A DNA stretch of 64,000 nucleotides from the NCBI GenBank assembly GCA_963662155.1, contig OY759263.1, positions 17,059,894 through 17,123,893 on the forward strand, in the 5' to 3' direction. The notes below the pieces were generated by a model, which was not told where the DNA came from, searched no databases, and was given only the letters and a program-made list of their open reading frames with translations. The stretch's first letter is position 1; every line of letters begins with the position of its first letter. Position numbers and translations under genes: made by a program. The DNA is from Lamellibrachia columna (lineage: Eukaryota > Annelida > Polychaeta > Sabellida > Siboglinidae). Positions 13,000 through 22,710 of the stretch are shown piece by piece.

Positions 13000-14025
13000 T
13001 TGAGGTGGTTGAATGCCTGCTTACCTCACCAGGTTGCAGTGTGGAGCTGGTAGGACTCAGTGCATGGGACAGTCTGCGATTGGAGGCAGGCATGTGTCTC
13101 TATGGCAACTACTTTGACGAGAGGATTACTCTGGTGGAAGCAAGCCTGGCTTGGACCATGGGTAAGTGCTGCATCCATCATGAAGCATCATGGATTGCAA
13201 AGTTGACTGTGTAAATGATTGCAATAATATCATGCCAGATATATAAGCATTCTGAAATTTTTTACTATTTATTACCCCAAATAATCATATTTTAAAAGAA
13301 ATTGAGTTGCTAAGACATTTAGAATCTTAGGTGTTGACACGCCTATGTTTCAGTAAGATTAATTGTTCTTCGTGGTCGCAAAAATTCAGTGAGTACATCT
13401 TGTTGGAATTTAAAATCCATATTGCTTAGTTTGGAACTTGTGGGGATGATAATATTGTTAATATGAAATAGTTAAGAATTTGTGCAGCATTTGCGTAATA
13501 TACATTCAAATGGTAAAGTGACAATTGTTTCAACTGGGATGGATATTTGGTTGCGTGTTTGCTGTCCGAAACCCTTAAATGATTGATAATTTGCATATTG
13601 GAATGGTTTAACTAGTTTTGTATTAAACAATGTTATGCTATGCAACTGGTCATTGTTATTGGTTCAGTCGATATCATCTATTTCTATCAAACCTTTGTTG
13701 AGCTTTTTCTGTGCACCCAGAAATCTACCTTTTTTGCTTGTAGAGGAAATTTTTTCTATAAAATTGTTTTTTTGAATGCGCCCTCTGAGACGAAATAAAA
13801 AATTTAATCTGCTATAAATTTTCCGCACAAAACCCCTGGATCCCCTCACATGCAGCATAAAATATTTAAAATAGAATTTATTAACTGAAATATTCCTGAT
13901 TAGTTTCAGCTACGTGCCGTTGTGAAACTGCTGACGTTCCAGGTGTCAGCATCATTCTGCAGCAGCTAAAAGACAGGGTGGCCGTGAGAAGGGTCGGCTG
14001 TGTGTCTTCTGGACCCCCGCAAGAA
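13000..14025 (+). pseudogene. Aminomethyltransferase (glycine cleavage T) C-terminal exons
   Basis: Two exons, 13000-13161 and 13910-14025, have AG and GTAAGT/GTATGT borders and splice in a compatible phase. The first encodes a form of the T-protein block [13 protein letters not shown]…CLYGND, here [19 protein letters not shown], then [10 protein letters not shown]. The second encodes VSIILQQLKDRVAVRRVG followed by SSGPP. The enzyme transfers the aminomethyl carbon to tetrahydrofolate in mitochondria. Changes at highly conserved positions (AR to AW, ND to NY, TTPVE to ITLVE) and the lack of both the catalytic N-terminal half and the final exon here point to a duplicated fragment. A diverged gene with distant exons remains possible. 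Confidence 0.65.
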
Positions 14026-14690
14026 GTATGTGTCATCATGTCTATGTTTATGTCCTCACAGTTTTGTCATTCTTAGATTTCAAATTGTGACTTTCTTGTG
14101 ATGGTTCATTGGTACGTTTCTTTTGGGTGTCCTCTTTTCGTTTTTCCACATGGTTTCCAGCACCATGCCTGTTTTTGCATTCTTGTTTGCGCATTCTAAA
14201 GACATGGCCAAAATATTTCTATCTTCTGTTCAATATTGTTGACTTGATTGACTCAGCATTTGTTCATTTAAGGACTTCCTCATTGGTGATAAATTTTTTC
14301 CATTTGATGTTTTCTTTAGAAGCCCAGGTGTAGCAAATAACGTTGTTGTTGAACATTCTTATGTATAAATAACATTGTTGTTGAACATTCTTAGGTATTT
14401 ATACCCTTTGTATTGATACCCTTTGACCTCTAAATTGTTGTGAGTTTTTGAAATACTCCCCATGCCTTTCCAGCCTATTCTTAGTGTAAATGGAATAGTC
14501 TCCATCTTTGGAAGTTACATTTCCAAGGTAGGTGAAATGATCCACATCTGTCAGTAAAACTGGTTTTCACAGTTTGCTGTTGTGACTTAAAAATTAGAGA
14601 TGGTGTAATTTTTTTACACTTGGTGGTTTTTATAGTACACGGGAAAATGTAATAATATTGTGAGATAATGTTGTCTTGTTCTGTAGCAGA
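14026..14690. other. No gene seen
   Basis: T-rich sequence after the second aminomethyltransferase-like exon. A short direct repeat (GTTGTTGTTGAACATTCTTA) lies near 14345-14395. The expected last exon of that gene is not found here. Confidence 0.45.
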
Positions 14691-14693
14691 CAC

Positions 14694-15030
14694 AATATAA
14701 GGGTATATGATCAGTGACATATTTGGGGGGAGCTTTGGGCCATGGCGCCCCTTTGGTTTACATTTTTTAACTGTATTTTTTTGTTGCACTGCTACATGGG
14801 TGATTAGCCCCGGCCCTCCCCCCTGTGAGATCCTAGACATATCACTAAACGTGATAAATTAAAACATCCAGTTGAAAAATCTGACATCTCAATCTCAATA
14901 AGGGGTTGGCCTGAAAAATAGGTGGGATTTAGGATTGGTGAGAGGTGTACTCTCAAAATTGGTGGGAGGTTAACCCCCAAAACAAGTGGGAGATGGGAGG
15001 TTGAAACCCTGCCATAGTCCTCCGTTCTAG
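14694..15030 (+). repeat. Dispersed repeat, copy 2
   Basis: Shares with 11964-12345 the order TAAGGGTATATGATCAGTG, a GGCGCCCCTTTGG block, a TGTTGCACTGCTACATGG block, TGTGAGATCC and then a GGTGGGATT/GGTGGGAGG block. The middle part recurs in reverse complement at 16715-16845. Confidence 0.7.
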
Positions 15031-15174
15031 CATACTATTTATGTGATTGGGCTGATGAGGAAAGGGAAAGTATCAAACAAACAAATCCGTCTGTTATCTC
15101 TTGGTGGACACCTACTAAAATTTTACATTTATTAGCATAATAATGACTAATGTATTTCTTTATGTTACAGTAAA

Positions 15175-16223
15175 CAGGGCTGGGTCCAATTACACAAAAT
15201 TATATCAATTACAATTACATAATTTTTTTAATTACAATTACAGTCATAATTTTCCAAATCAATTACAATTACACTGTTACAATTACATTATGCGGAACCA
15301 AATATATTCAGCATTTGTTAATTATGTATTTTTGCGCGTTTTGCTGAATTTCAATATTTTGTACACAATTGATCAACAAATATAACGGTAATGTTTGTAC
15401 ATTTTGTTAAATTGTGACTTTGAATTATACTAAATAAAAAGATAGCCGTTTAAAACATATTTTTATTATATAAAAATACAATGCAATATCCAGACATAAT
15501 TCTACAGGACATATTCCAATGCAGACATTTATCCGTGCGCATTTCTTAAATTTTTCTTTGGAAAATACTAATAATAGGGTTTTATGTGTTTACTTTGAGG
15601 TTGTAGCTCCTGCTCTAAGCTGACATGCTTAATTGGTCTGCCCTTTGCTTTGTGGGAGTTGGGAATGGGAAGAGAGGCCATATAAATGGTCCTTGCCACC
15701 TGACCTGTCTCCAACCCACCTCAACACAAGGGGTGTAATTGGCTTGCAAACTCTGCAACATTTCACTGAGCTGATATTTTCTGAAGCAATATCAGGCTAC
15801 AGGTCTTTCCATGTTGTTTGAATACCAGCTTAGCCTTTGTCTGACAATGTCTGTGCATTGTTTATTGCTTCCTGGCTGTTACCAACTTACTGAAAAGGCT
15901 AATTGCTAAGGCTACCCACCACTAGCACCACTGACCAGTACCCACCAGGCAGTGAATACTGAGACTTAAATATAAATATATAAGCAGGTGTTATTATTAG
16001 TCTTAATTTTTAACTCATGTGAGACTTAAATTATATTTTTATTGACAATTCGTTCAGGTAGTTTGTGATATGAAACGTACTGTAATTGATTGTAATTGAA
16101 ATAAAATTTCAATTATACAAAATATAACAATTACAATTACAGCAACATTTTGAAACCATAATCAATTACAATTACACAATTTTGCTGTAATAAATTACAA
16201 TTACATAATTGGACCCAGCCCTG
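15175..16223. mobile_element. hAT-like non-autonomous element with 8-bp TSD
   Basis: The ends are inverted copies of CAGGGCTGGGTCCAATTAC, and both sides are flanked by the 8-bp direct repeat ACAGTAAA (15167-15174 and 16224-16231). An 8-bp duplication with CAGGG termini is the hAT signature. Much of the subterminal DNA is made of CAATTACAATTA runs. There is no transposase gene, so it depended on a partner in trans. Confidence 0.8.
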
Positions 16224-16235
16224 ACAGTAAATTTA
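15888..16235 (+). repeat. Tandem duplication unit 1 at the hAT right end
   Basis: This ~348-bp stretch, covering the right end of the hAT-like element and its target duplication, is repeated at 16267-16613 (379-bp spacing, very few differences). The duplication therefore happened after insertion. Confidence 0.85.
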
Positions 16236-16266
16236 ATGTGTACACTGACTTACTGAGATGTCAGAT

Positions 16267-16613
16267 TACTGAAAAGGCTAATTGCTAAGGCTACCCACCA
16301 CTAGCACCACTGACCAGTACCCACCAGGCAGTGAATACTGAGACTTAAATATAAATATATAAGCAGGTGTTATTATTAGTCTTAATTTTTAACTTATGTG
16401 AGACTTAAATTATATTTTTATTGACAATTCGTTCAGGTAGTTTGTGATATGAAACGTACTGTAATTGATTGTAATTGAAATAAAATTTCAATTATACAAA
16501 ATATAACAATTACAATTACAGCAACATTTTGAAACCAAACAATTACAATTACACAATTTTGCTGTAATCAATTACAATTACATAATTGGACCCAGCCCTG
16601 ACAGTAAATTTAA
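16267..16613 (+). repeat. Tandem duplication unit 2 (extra hAT right end)
   Basis: Copy of 15888-16235. It gives a second right terminal repeat ending at 16600 followed by a third ACAGTAAA. Confidence 0.85.
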
Positions 16614-16714
16614 GTTCAATTGGACAGGGGTAATATAAAAAATTTGAATCATACCTCTTGAAATGTTGCTTATTTTGAATGTTTTAATTCATCATATTCT
16701 TCGGCGTATCTAAG

Positions 16715-16845
16715 ATCTCACAATGGGGAGAGCAAAACTAGTCATTCAGCCTACCATGTAGCGGCACAACATAAAAATACATTAAAAAATGTACCCAAAG
16801 GGGACCGTTGCCAAAAGCCCCCCTCCAATCCGGGCTGGGTGAATT
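16715..16845 (-). repeat. Dispersed repeat, inverted partial copy
   Basis: Reverse complement of the central part of 14694-14835: GATCTCACA, ACCATGTAGC, a run of ATACATTAAAAAATGTA, CCAAAGGGG and GCCCCCCTCC. It is followed by an AATTGAATT-rich tract to about 16975. Confidence 0.65.
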
Positions 16846-16849
16846 AAAA

Positions 16850-17000
16850 AATGAATTGGAATTATTCAATTCAATTCCTGAATTTGAATTGAAAGAATTT
16901 CACCAAGCTGAATTTGAATTGAAAGATTTTTATTAAGTTGAATTGGAATCGAACGAAAATTAATTGAACCTCATTTTTTTGTGTGGTCCTCAATCCAACC
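16850..17000. repeat. TTGAATTGAA-rich low-complexity tract
   Basis: Repeated GAATTTGAATTGAAAG-like words. A similar tract of AAATTCAA words lies at 19470-19620 next to another copy of the dispersed repeat, so the tract may belong to that family. Confidence 0.6.
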
Positions 17001-17061
17001 ATACAATTGTATGCCTAGAATATGCGTACACATTAAATTAACTGTTTCCTAATAAAATAAC

Positions 17062-17205
17062 TCTTGCACAATCTTGAAGGCTGGGAACCTGAAGAAGACA
17101 TATCTGCGTGACTTGGTCAAGGGGTGCAAGATGCTGGCTTTAGCAGACTGGTCATTGCCCGTGTACTACACTGACCAGTCTCATTCTGTCACACAGGCCC
17201 ACCAG
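17062..17205 (+). pseudogene. Aminomethyltransferase N-terminal exon
   Basis: An exon ending CACCAG with a GTATGTG donor encodes LKKTYLRDLVKGCKMLALAD followed by WSLPVYYTDQS. This matches the T-protein N-terminal block (LRKTPLYDxHxxxGGKMVxFAGWSLPVQY). The GG pair is replaced and FAG is LAD, so folate-binding surface residues are altered. It lies 3 kb downstream of the C-terminal exons on the same strand, so it cannot be their own N-terminus in normal order. It is best read as a piece of a second copy. Confidence 0.6.
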
Positions 17206-17434
17206 GTATGTGTTTGTTGCATTGACGTATTTGATGTGAACAGATTTACATTTAACGAAGGAGGTTTGTGTATCTGTTTACTAATCTGAATATACTGTAT
17301 GCTGAAGATACTAAAATAACACAAATTCCTTGACAGTTTAACATTTTATGAATGTGTCTACTCTACCAGTTCAACAAATAAGGTTTGTGCATGCATTCAT
17401 GCGTGCGTGCATGTGCGCACATGCGTGTATATAT
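17206..17434. other. Flank between exon and hAT-like element
   Basis: Short AT-rich flank. It ends in a GCGTGCGTGC/GTATATAT stretch that supplied the 8-bp target (17427-17434) of the next element. Confidence 0.5.
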
Positions 17435-18693
17435 TAGTGCCCTGCGCGGACCTAGAATTTGATCCTAAGCCCGGCCCGCAATTAGCAGTTAGAGGCCCGG
17501 CCCAGGCCCGCAATAATTTTTCAAGTCCGGCCCAGGCCCGCAAACTAGAATTTAGGCCCAGGCCCGAACCAGACCGTGAATGTTTGGCCCAGGCCTGGCC
17601 CGCAAGTTTCAGGCCCAGGCCCGGCCCATGCCCGCGGGCCAAAGATGGGTAAGCCCGCGGCCCGCTAAGTTTAGAGAAGATAAACCTATATTCTTATAAC
17701 AAAGACGAAAAACAAATAAACTGTAAAACAGTTGATTTGTCCATAGTGTGCTGGATGAGTTCTAAAAATCCAGCACCACCAACTTCTTCAAACGAACAAA
17801 TATCCTGAAGAAAAATAAAGAAACACTTCTTAGTGTCATTACTATTAAATATGATAAGATTTGTTATATTTGGCTTTAATGTATTGGCTTATGGTTAGGG
17901 TACGAGGTTTGTTTATCTAACCCTGACTTAACCCTTATGCAAGCCATAACCCCAATTTATATTGTTAATTGAATTAGGTCAACTAAGTTAACATAATTTA
18001 ATATTATATTTCAATTAAATGTCACCCACTGGCACTGACACCCAGTGGCATTTCCAGCAGGCCACCAGTCACTAGCCTGAGACAGACAGGTTCAGACATG
18101 TGTGAATTAGTACAAGTGTGAATGAATTAGGACTGGGGAGAAATACCAATTACCAACTGGGTTGGGTACAGGGTAGTGGCCTAGTGGGCACTTGGCAGTG
18201 GGCAGGTCATTCAGGTGGGCAATGTTTGGAGGGAAGACCTAGACTATAGAATGTCCACTGGTAGGGTCAAAGGGTGATAAGTTGATGGTTAATCATGGCT
18301 TGATTGCCTCTGCAAACATTTCTAAAGTAAACATTTGGGGCTGGCTACTTCCAGCCAAGCGAACTTATGGGGCCATTAGATTCCATGCAAGGTCTCAATT
18401 TGCAACTATATAATACTAAAGAAATAATTTTAAGCATTCATTAACCGGAATTACAATTTATAATCAGGTTTTATTAAAAAAATAAAGTAATAATCGGTGT
18501 TTTTTATAAATATGTTTATTATGTCCAGGCCCAGCCCAGGCCCGGCCCGCTCACACTAGGCCCGGCCCAAGCCCGATGTGTTTAAATTGTTTCCCGGCCC
18601 GGGCCCGCAGTATGTAGGCCCAGGCCCGGCCCGGCCCGCGGAATTATGTAGAGGCCTGCCTTTGGGTCCAAGCCCGGCCCGCGCAGGGCACTA
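17435..18693. mobile_element. hAT-like element with GC-rich subterminal repeats
   Basis: The 1,259-bp element is bounded by inverted TAGTGCCCTGCGCGG ends and a perfect 8-bp duplication, GTATATAT, at 17427-17434 and 18694-18701. Inside each end are many copies of AGGCCCGGCCC (about 17455-17655 and 18530-18675), while the core is AT-rich and non-coding. Clustered subterminal motifs are typical transposase-binding sites in hAT elements. No transposase is encoded. Confidence 0.8.
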
Positions 18694-18701
18694 GTATATA
18701 T

Positions 18702-19199
18702 ATACGTATGTAGTAATTATGTACAGCAGTAAATGCACACAATCAGACAATGTGCTAATTTGTTTTAGTAGTAATAGTTTATTTTGAAAACACAAATGAA
18801 GAACTTTGAGAGACATAAATACTGAGACATGTCAACTTGTCAAGTAAGATGCACAGCAAGTTGGAGAAGTTGGAACTAAAACAGTGGGCGACCGATTGTC
18901 AAATGCTGGAACATCAGTGACATTTTCAACCTAATGAGTCTATATCCATGACTACATTACATACAACTACCATGTATTTGTTGTACTGAAAGAATCTGCG
19001 TCCACATGGGCAAACATGCATCTCCATATCTGTAACTCTATGTACATTTATAAATACAGTTATAAATATTGAATAATGTACATGGTTCAGATGCAGGTTT
19101 ACAGGGCTGACTGCATAAACTTCATCAAGAGCGTCATTGTGGGTGACATACAAGGTCTCCATGACAATCATGCCGCACGCACAGTATTCACTGAGTAGA
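18702..19199. other. No gene seen
   Basis: A 128-codon minus-strand frame (18926-19312) runs partly into the dispersed repeat and shows no domain. I treat this stretch as non-coding. Confidence 0.4.
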
Positions 19200-19480
19200 C
19201 ACAAGGTAATTGGTGTATATGTCAGGTCCACCCTATTTATACGGGTGTTGGATGTTTCAGCCCATGATGCCAGGACACGCTGGACACCAACGTGATAGGA
19301 TGTCTGCCTCAAAAATAAGTGGATGGTGGGATTGGTGGGAAGTTGTCATCCAAAACAGGTGGGAGAGGAGCATGGAGACCCCTGTCAATCTGTACCTGCA
19401 ATCAGATAACATTTTACCTACTTTGTAAATCACACAGTGTAAGGGTATATGTTCAGTGGCGTATTTTGGGGTCGGTTCCA
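19200..19480 (+). repeat. Dispersed repeat, copy 3
   Basis: Starts with GGTAATTGGTGTATATGTCA and GGATGTTTCAGCCCATGA, the same words as the start of the transposase-like element at 11160-11234. It continues through a GGTGGGATTGGTGGGA block to GTAAGGGTATATGTTCAGTG. It is therefore a deleted copy of the same family. Confidence 0.65.
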
Positions 19481-20190
19481 TTAAATCAACTCAAATTCAA
19501 ATTCCTTTCAATTTAATCAATTCCAATTCAATTAATTTTTTTCAAATTCAATTTTTCAATTCAAATTCCAGCTCAAATCTTTCAATGCAAATTCCAAATT
19601 AATTCTATTGGAGTTTTTCCAACACAAACGCATGGGATAATAGTAATATGTAATTATAATAGGCATTTTTTCTGTAATAGTAATAGAGGAACTTTTTCAA
19701 AAGTAATAGTAATAGATCTTAAAGTAATAGATACAATTCTATTACTTTTCTATCTATTGCTGCAAACTTATAAAATATCAGGTTTGTTTGCATGTTATTC
19801 CAATTGCTAGTAATTGTAAACAATGTATAGACAATGGCTGAGCCGTTATTCAAACAAAAGACCAGTAGGCTGATCATTTTATGGTTTCAGAAATACCTGC
19901 TCAATGAAACAATGCAGGAGTAACAAGCTAATTACTAATTGTTGGAAAGCTCAGGAGTCCCATTTTCATGATTTAAATGTGATTAATATTCTAGAAACAT
20001 ACCCACAAATTATTAACTGTGATCTCTAATTCCACTGAAATTAACTTAATATGATGACTCTGATGTGATGTTTACTGAGAAACTACAGTTCCTCTTGTTT
20101 TCAACATGTTGCAGTGACTGGATTATTACTCAGTCATTTGTAAGACACATTTTACTGAGAGTTGACGCTGATATTGTGTGCATCTCTCAT
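19481..20190. other. Low-complexity and AT-rich DNA, no gene
   Basis: CAAATTCAA words to about 19620, then AAAGTAATAGTAATAG words to about 19745, then unique AT-rich sequence. It looks intronic or intergenic. Confidence 0.5.
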
Positions 20191-20198
20191 CTCCCCAG

Positions 20199-20317
20199 GG
20201 ATCATCTCAGTGAGGTGTGATGCTCGCACATACATACGAACCTTTGTGTCCACATGGGGCTCATTCTGCGGGTCCGAGGTCAGATGCAAGAGCTGTTTAG
20301 CTTCCGAGAAAGAGAAG
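20199..20317 (+). pseudogene. Orphan dyskerin (DKC1/Cbf5) exon, frameshifted
   Basis: An exon with a CCCCAG acceptor and AGAAG/GTAATG donor. One frame reads CDARTYIRTF; the next frame continues HMGLILRVRGQMQELF. Together these match the dyskerin pseudouridine-synthase block CEAGTYIRTLCVH(L/M)GL(L/I)LGVGGQMQEL. The two halves are out of register by one base near 20255, and conserved AG is AR while GVGG is RVRG. Dyskerin is the catalytic subunit of H/ACA RNPs; no other exon of it is seen within the window. This is an intron-flanked pseudogene fragment from a DNA-level duplication, not a retrocopy. Confidence 0.65.
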
Positions 20318-21500
20318 GTAATGTTTGAAATATGACTGGAATGTTATATTGACATAGCTCGATACCTCTAGTCGTATTACAAAATTACGACACTGTTGCT
20401 ATTTTATAGTAAGCTGTGACGTTTGCAACCTGGTTTCAAATTAGGTATCGACAATTTACTGTCATCTATCAAAAGTTAATGTTGACCCCTAAGACAGTTC
20501 TAATATACTTGGAAATACCAGTTTGTAAACATCACAATTACATATATCTTAAGAGCCATGAATGAGCACAAGTGACTTTGCAAATGTAATTAAAACGTAA
20601 TTTTTTTTTTTTATTTACAATATATTTTCCAACGTGATTTTATTTGGTATAACAAGGTATGTACAAATCAGAACTACATCTACTAAGATCACATCATTAA
20701 TTGGAATATTTCATGGAGGGAGTGAACATTTCATTGCAAAATCCTCACCCTGGAGTGAATATTTCATGGGGGTGAATACTTGATCACACCCTGACAATTA
20801 ATTTTGGTCAGACAGAAGTCTTGGCCAGAGAATCATTGAGTAATTGTGTCAACAACTTGTGTCGGAGTAACACAATTCAACCTTCAGAGTTCCTGAGAGG
20901 AGTTCATCTCTCGTGTGATGTTCTATGTTGAATTGTTAATAATCATAAATGTAACATAAACAATGTAAAATAAAATTCATTAATTAAAATAATGTTTAGT
21001 TTTTGTGCCCGCAACTGACGCATCTCAGACTAAGCTGAACTGTCTTCCTTTTTTAGATTAATTTATAGTCAATAGAGCATTTGTCAGTAGCTAGAATATG
21101 CCAGTGTTTTAAATCTTGTACTGTTCTGTATTCAAAATCTTGCAGAAGCTGTGCCTCAGATAAATACCAGTTTTATTGTATAACTAATTAAATTAAGTTT
21201 AGATTATGAGTCAGGTAAGTACAATTATAGAATGTATTTTGTAAAATGTTATCACTGGTAACTGTATTTTTTTGTTAATAATAACTTTTCTAACAATTTG
21301 TTTGTTTATTTCAACTGATGTAACCATTGATCTGTTACACAAACTGTTTTAGAACTCATCAGATAATGTATTTACTACAAAACAGAAACAAAGTTTTGAA
21401 AAGTGAAACATCAAACTAATGTCATTGTAATTGCATCCTATGTTGATCACTAGAGGGAGCTGTATGATTTTTGTAATCGTATTTGATTTTATAATTGCAC
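20318..21500. other. No gene seen
   Basis: AT-rich, with an A/T homopolymer near 20601. Short diverged repeats of GTGAATATTTCATGG occur near 20710-20780. No exon recognised. Confidence 0.5.
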
Positions 21501-21502
21501 AG

Positions 21503-21795
21503 ATATGTCAGCAACACAAGCCGCTCGGCGACGGTGGCAGCAGCGATAACTTGACAGTGCCGCCACAAAGGATGGTGCAGCGGTGCTAACGGCGCGGAAC
21601 GTCTTCTTAGACGGGATGCAATCACCATGCACTGCTGTCTGGCGCACTCACCTTGCCCGGAATTCTAGTTCTTTACATTCGTTGCCGCACATGCCTGCTG
21701 AGATGCTGAAGCACGAGGACGCCACCATGCGACGTCACGCCAGCGAGATGTTACAGCCAACGAGCAAGAAGCTGGCAGCTTCTCACAAGGCGATG
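21503..21795 (+). CDS. Possible exon, unrecognised, GC-rich
   Basis: A GC-rich island in AT-rich surroundings, bounded by TTGCACAG and GATG/GTAAGT. The 3' part is open and reads HMPAEMLKHEDATMRRHASE then MLQPTSKKLAASHKAM. Its location just upstream of the MCT-like exons would fit the large cytoplasmic loop of that transporter, but I cannot show this from sequence. Confidence 0.3.
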
Positions 21796-22705
21796 GTAAG
21801 TACATTCTGGAGGTCAACTTAGTATCATCCACAGTACACCAGCTGATATACTTGTAACTAATGCACTGTTGTGACTGATACACTGTCGTAACACATACAT
21901 CATCTGCCCCTCCAGGTGGCACCACAAGACAAGTGTTTCTTATTCCACAGTGTAGCGCAAGTTGGGTAAATGCTTTATTTGTATAATTTATGTTGGCCGT
22001 GTACTAAAATTTCATAACAACTCGGCTGACACATCTACCCAATGAGTAAAACATGTCTGACAAGTGTACATGCGTAATTAATAAGTTGGCACACTTAATT
22101 AATATAGACTTATAGGCCAATCGCAACCAGTATAAATAACCATTAATATGTTGCTTGGTAGCTATCCAATTTGTTCAGAAACAAATGAATTCCTTGATGT
22201 GTTTGGCGGTAAAGAACACCTGTTTTCGTTCTTTAACCTTGGGCCTTGTGTGGCTCAACTAGCCCCGTTCCGACAATTAAGCTTTTTTAATTAACTTCTC
22301 CTTAATGCGCAAAGTGATATAAATACTTTTCTTCCCTGTGCATAGTTAAATTATTTGAAAGTGCACAAAAAATTAAGTCTGGTCACAAGCGTTGATAGTT
22401 TACACAGAAGCAGACATTAATCACAATCACCAAAAGTTTAAAATGAATATCAAAAAAATATACTTAAATTTTTTTTTTTTTACTGTTGTGACAAATGCAC
22501 TTATTGTACATCAATCGTGGTCTAATAACATGTTCAATTACTGGGTGGTACCATGTAACTGTTGCTGCTGAAGTTTCCTGGGAAACATGGGTGGCTCAAC
22601 TAACAATACCTTCCCAAATTCATAATTGTAACATTTACATAAAAATTATTAAGATAGTTTACGTTGATTAACGCTTAATTCACTGTAATCATCCCAAACA
22701 TTTTA
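21796..22705. other. No gene seen
   Basis: AT-rich stretch between two exon candidates. Nothing is recognised in it. Confidence 0.45.
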
Positions 22706-22710
22706 CTCAG

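Noticed and set aside
15143..15385. 80-codon frame with Asn/Tyr/Leu repeats
   Set aside because: Translation of CAATTACAATTA words at the left end of the hAT-like element.
17397..17652. Open frames rich in Gly-Pro-Ala-Arg on both strands
   Set aside because: Translation of the GGCCCGGCCC subterminal repeats of the hAT-like element.
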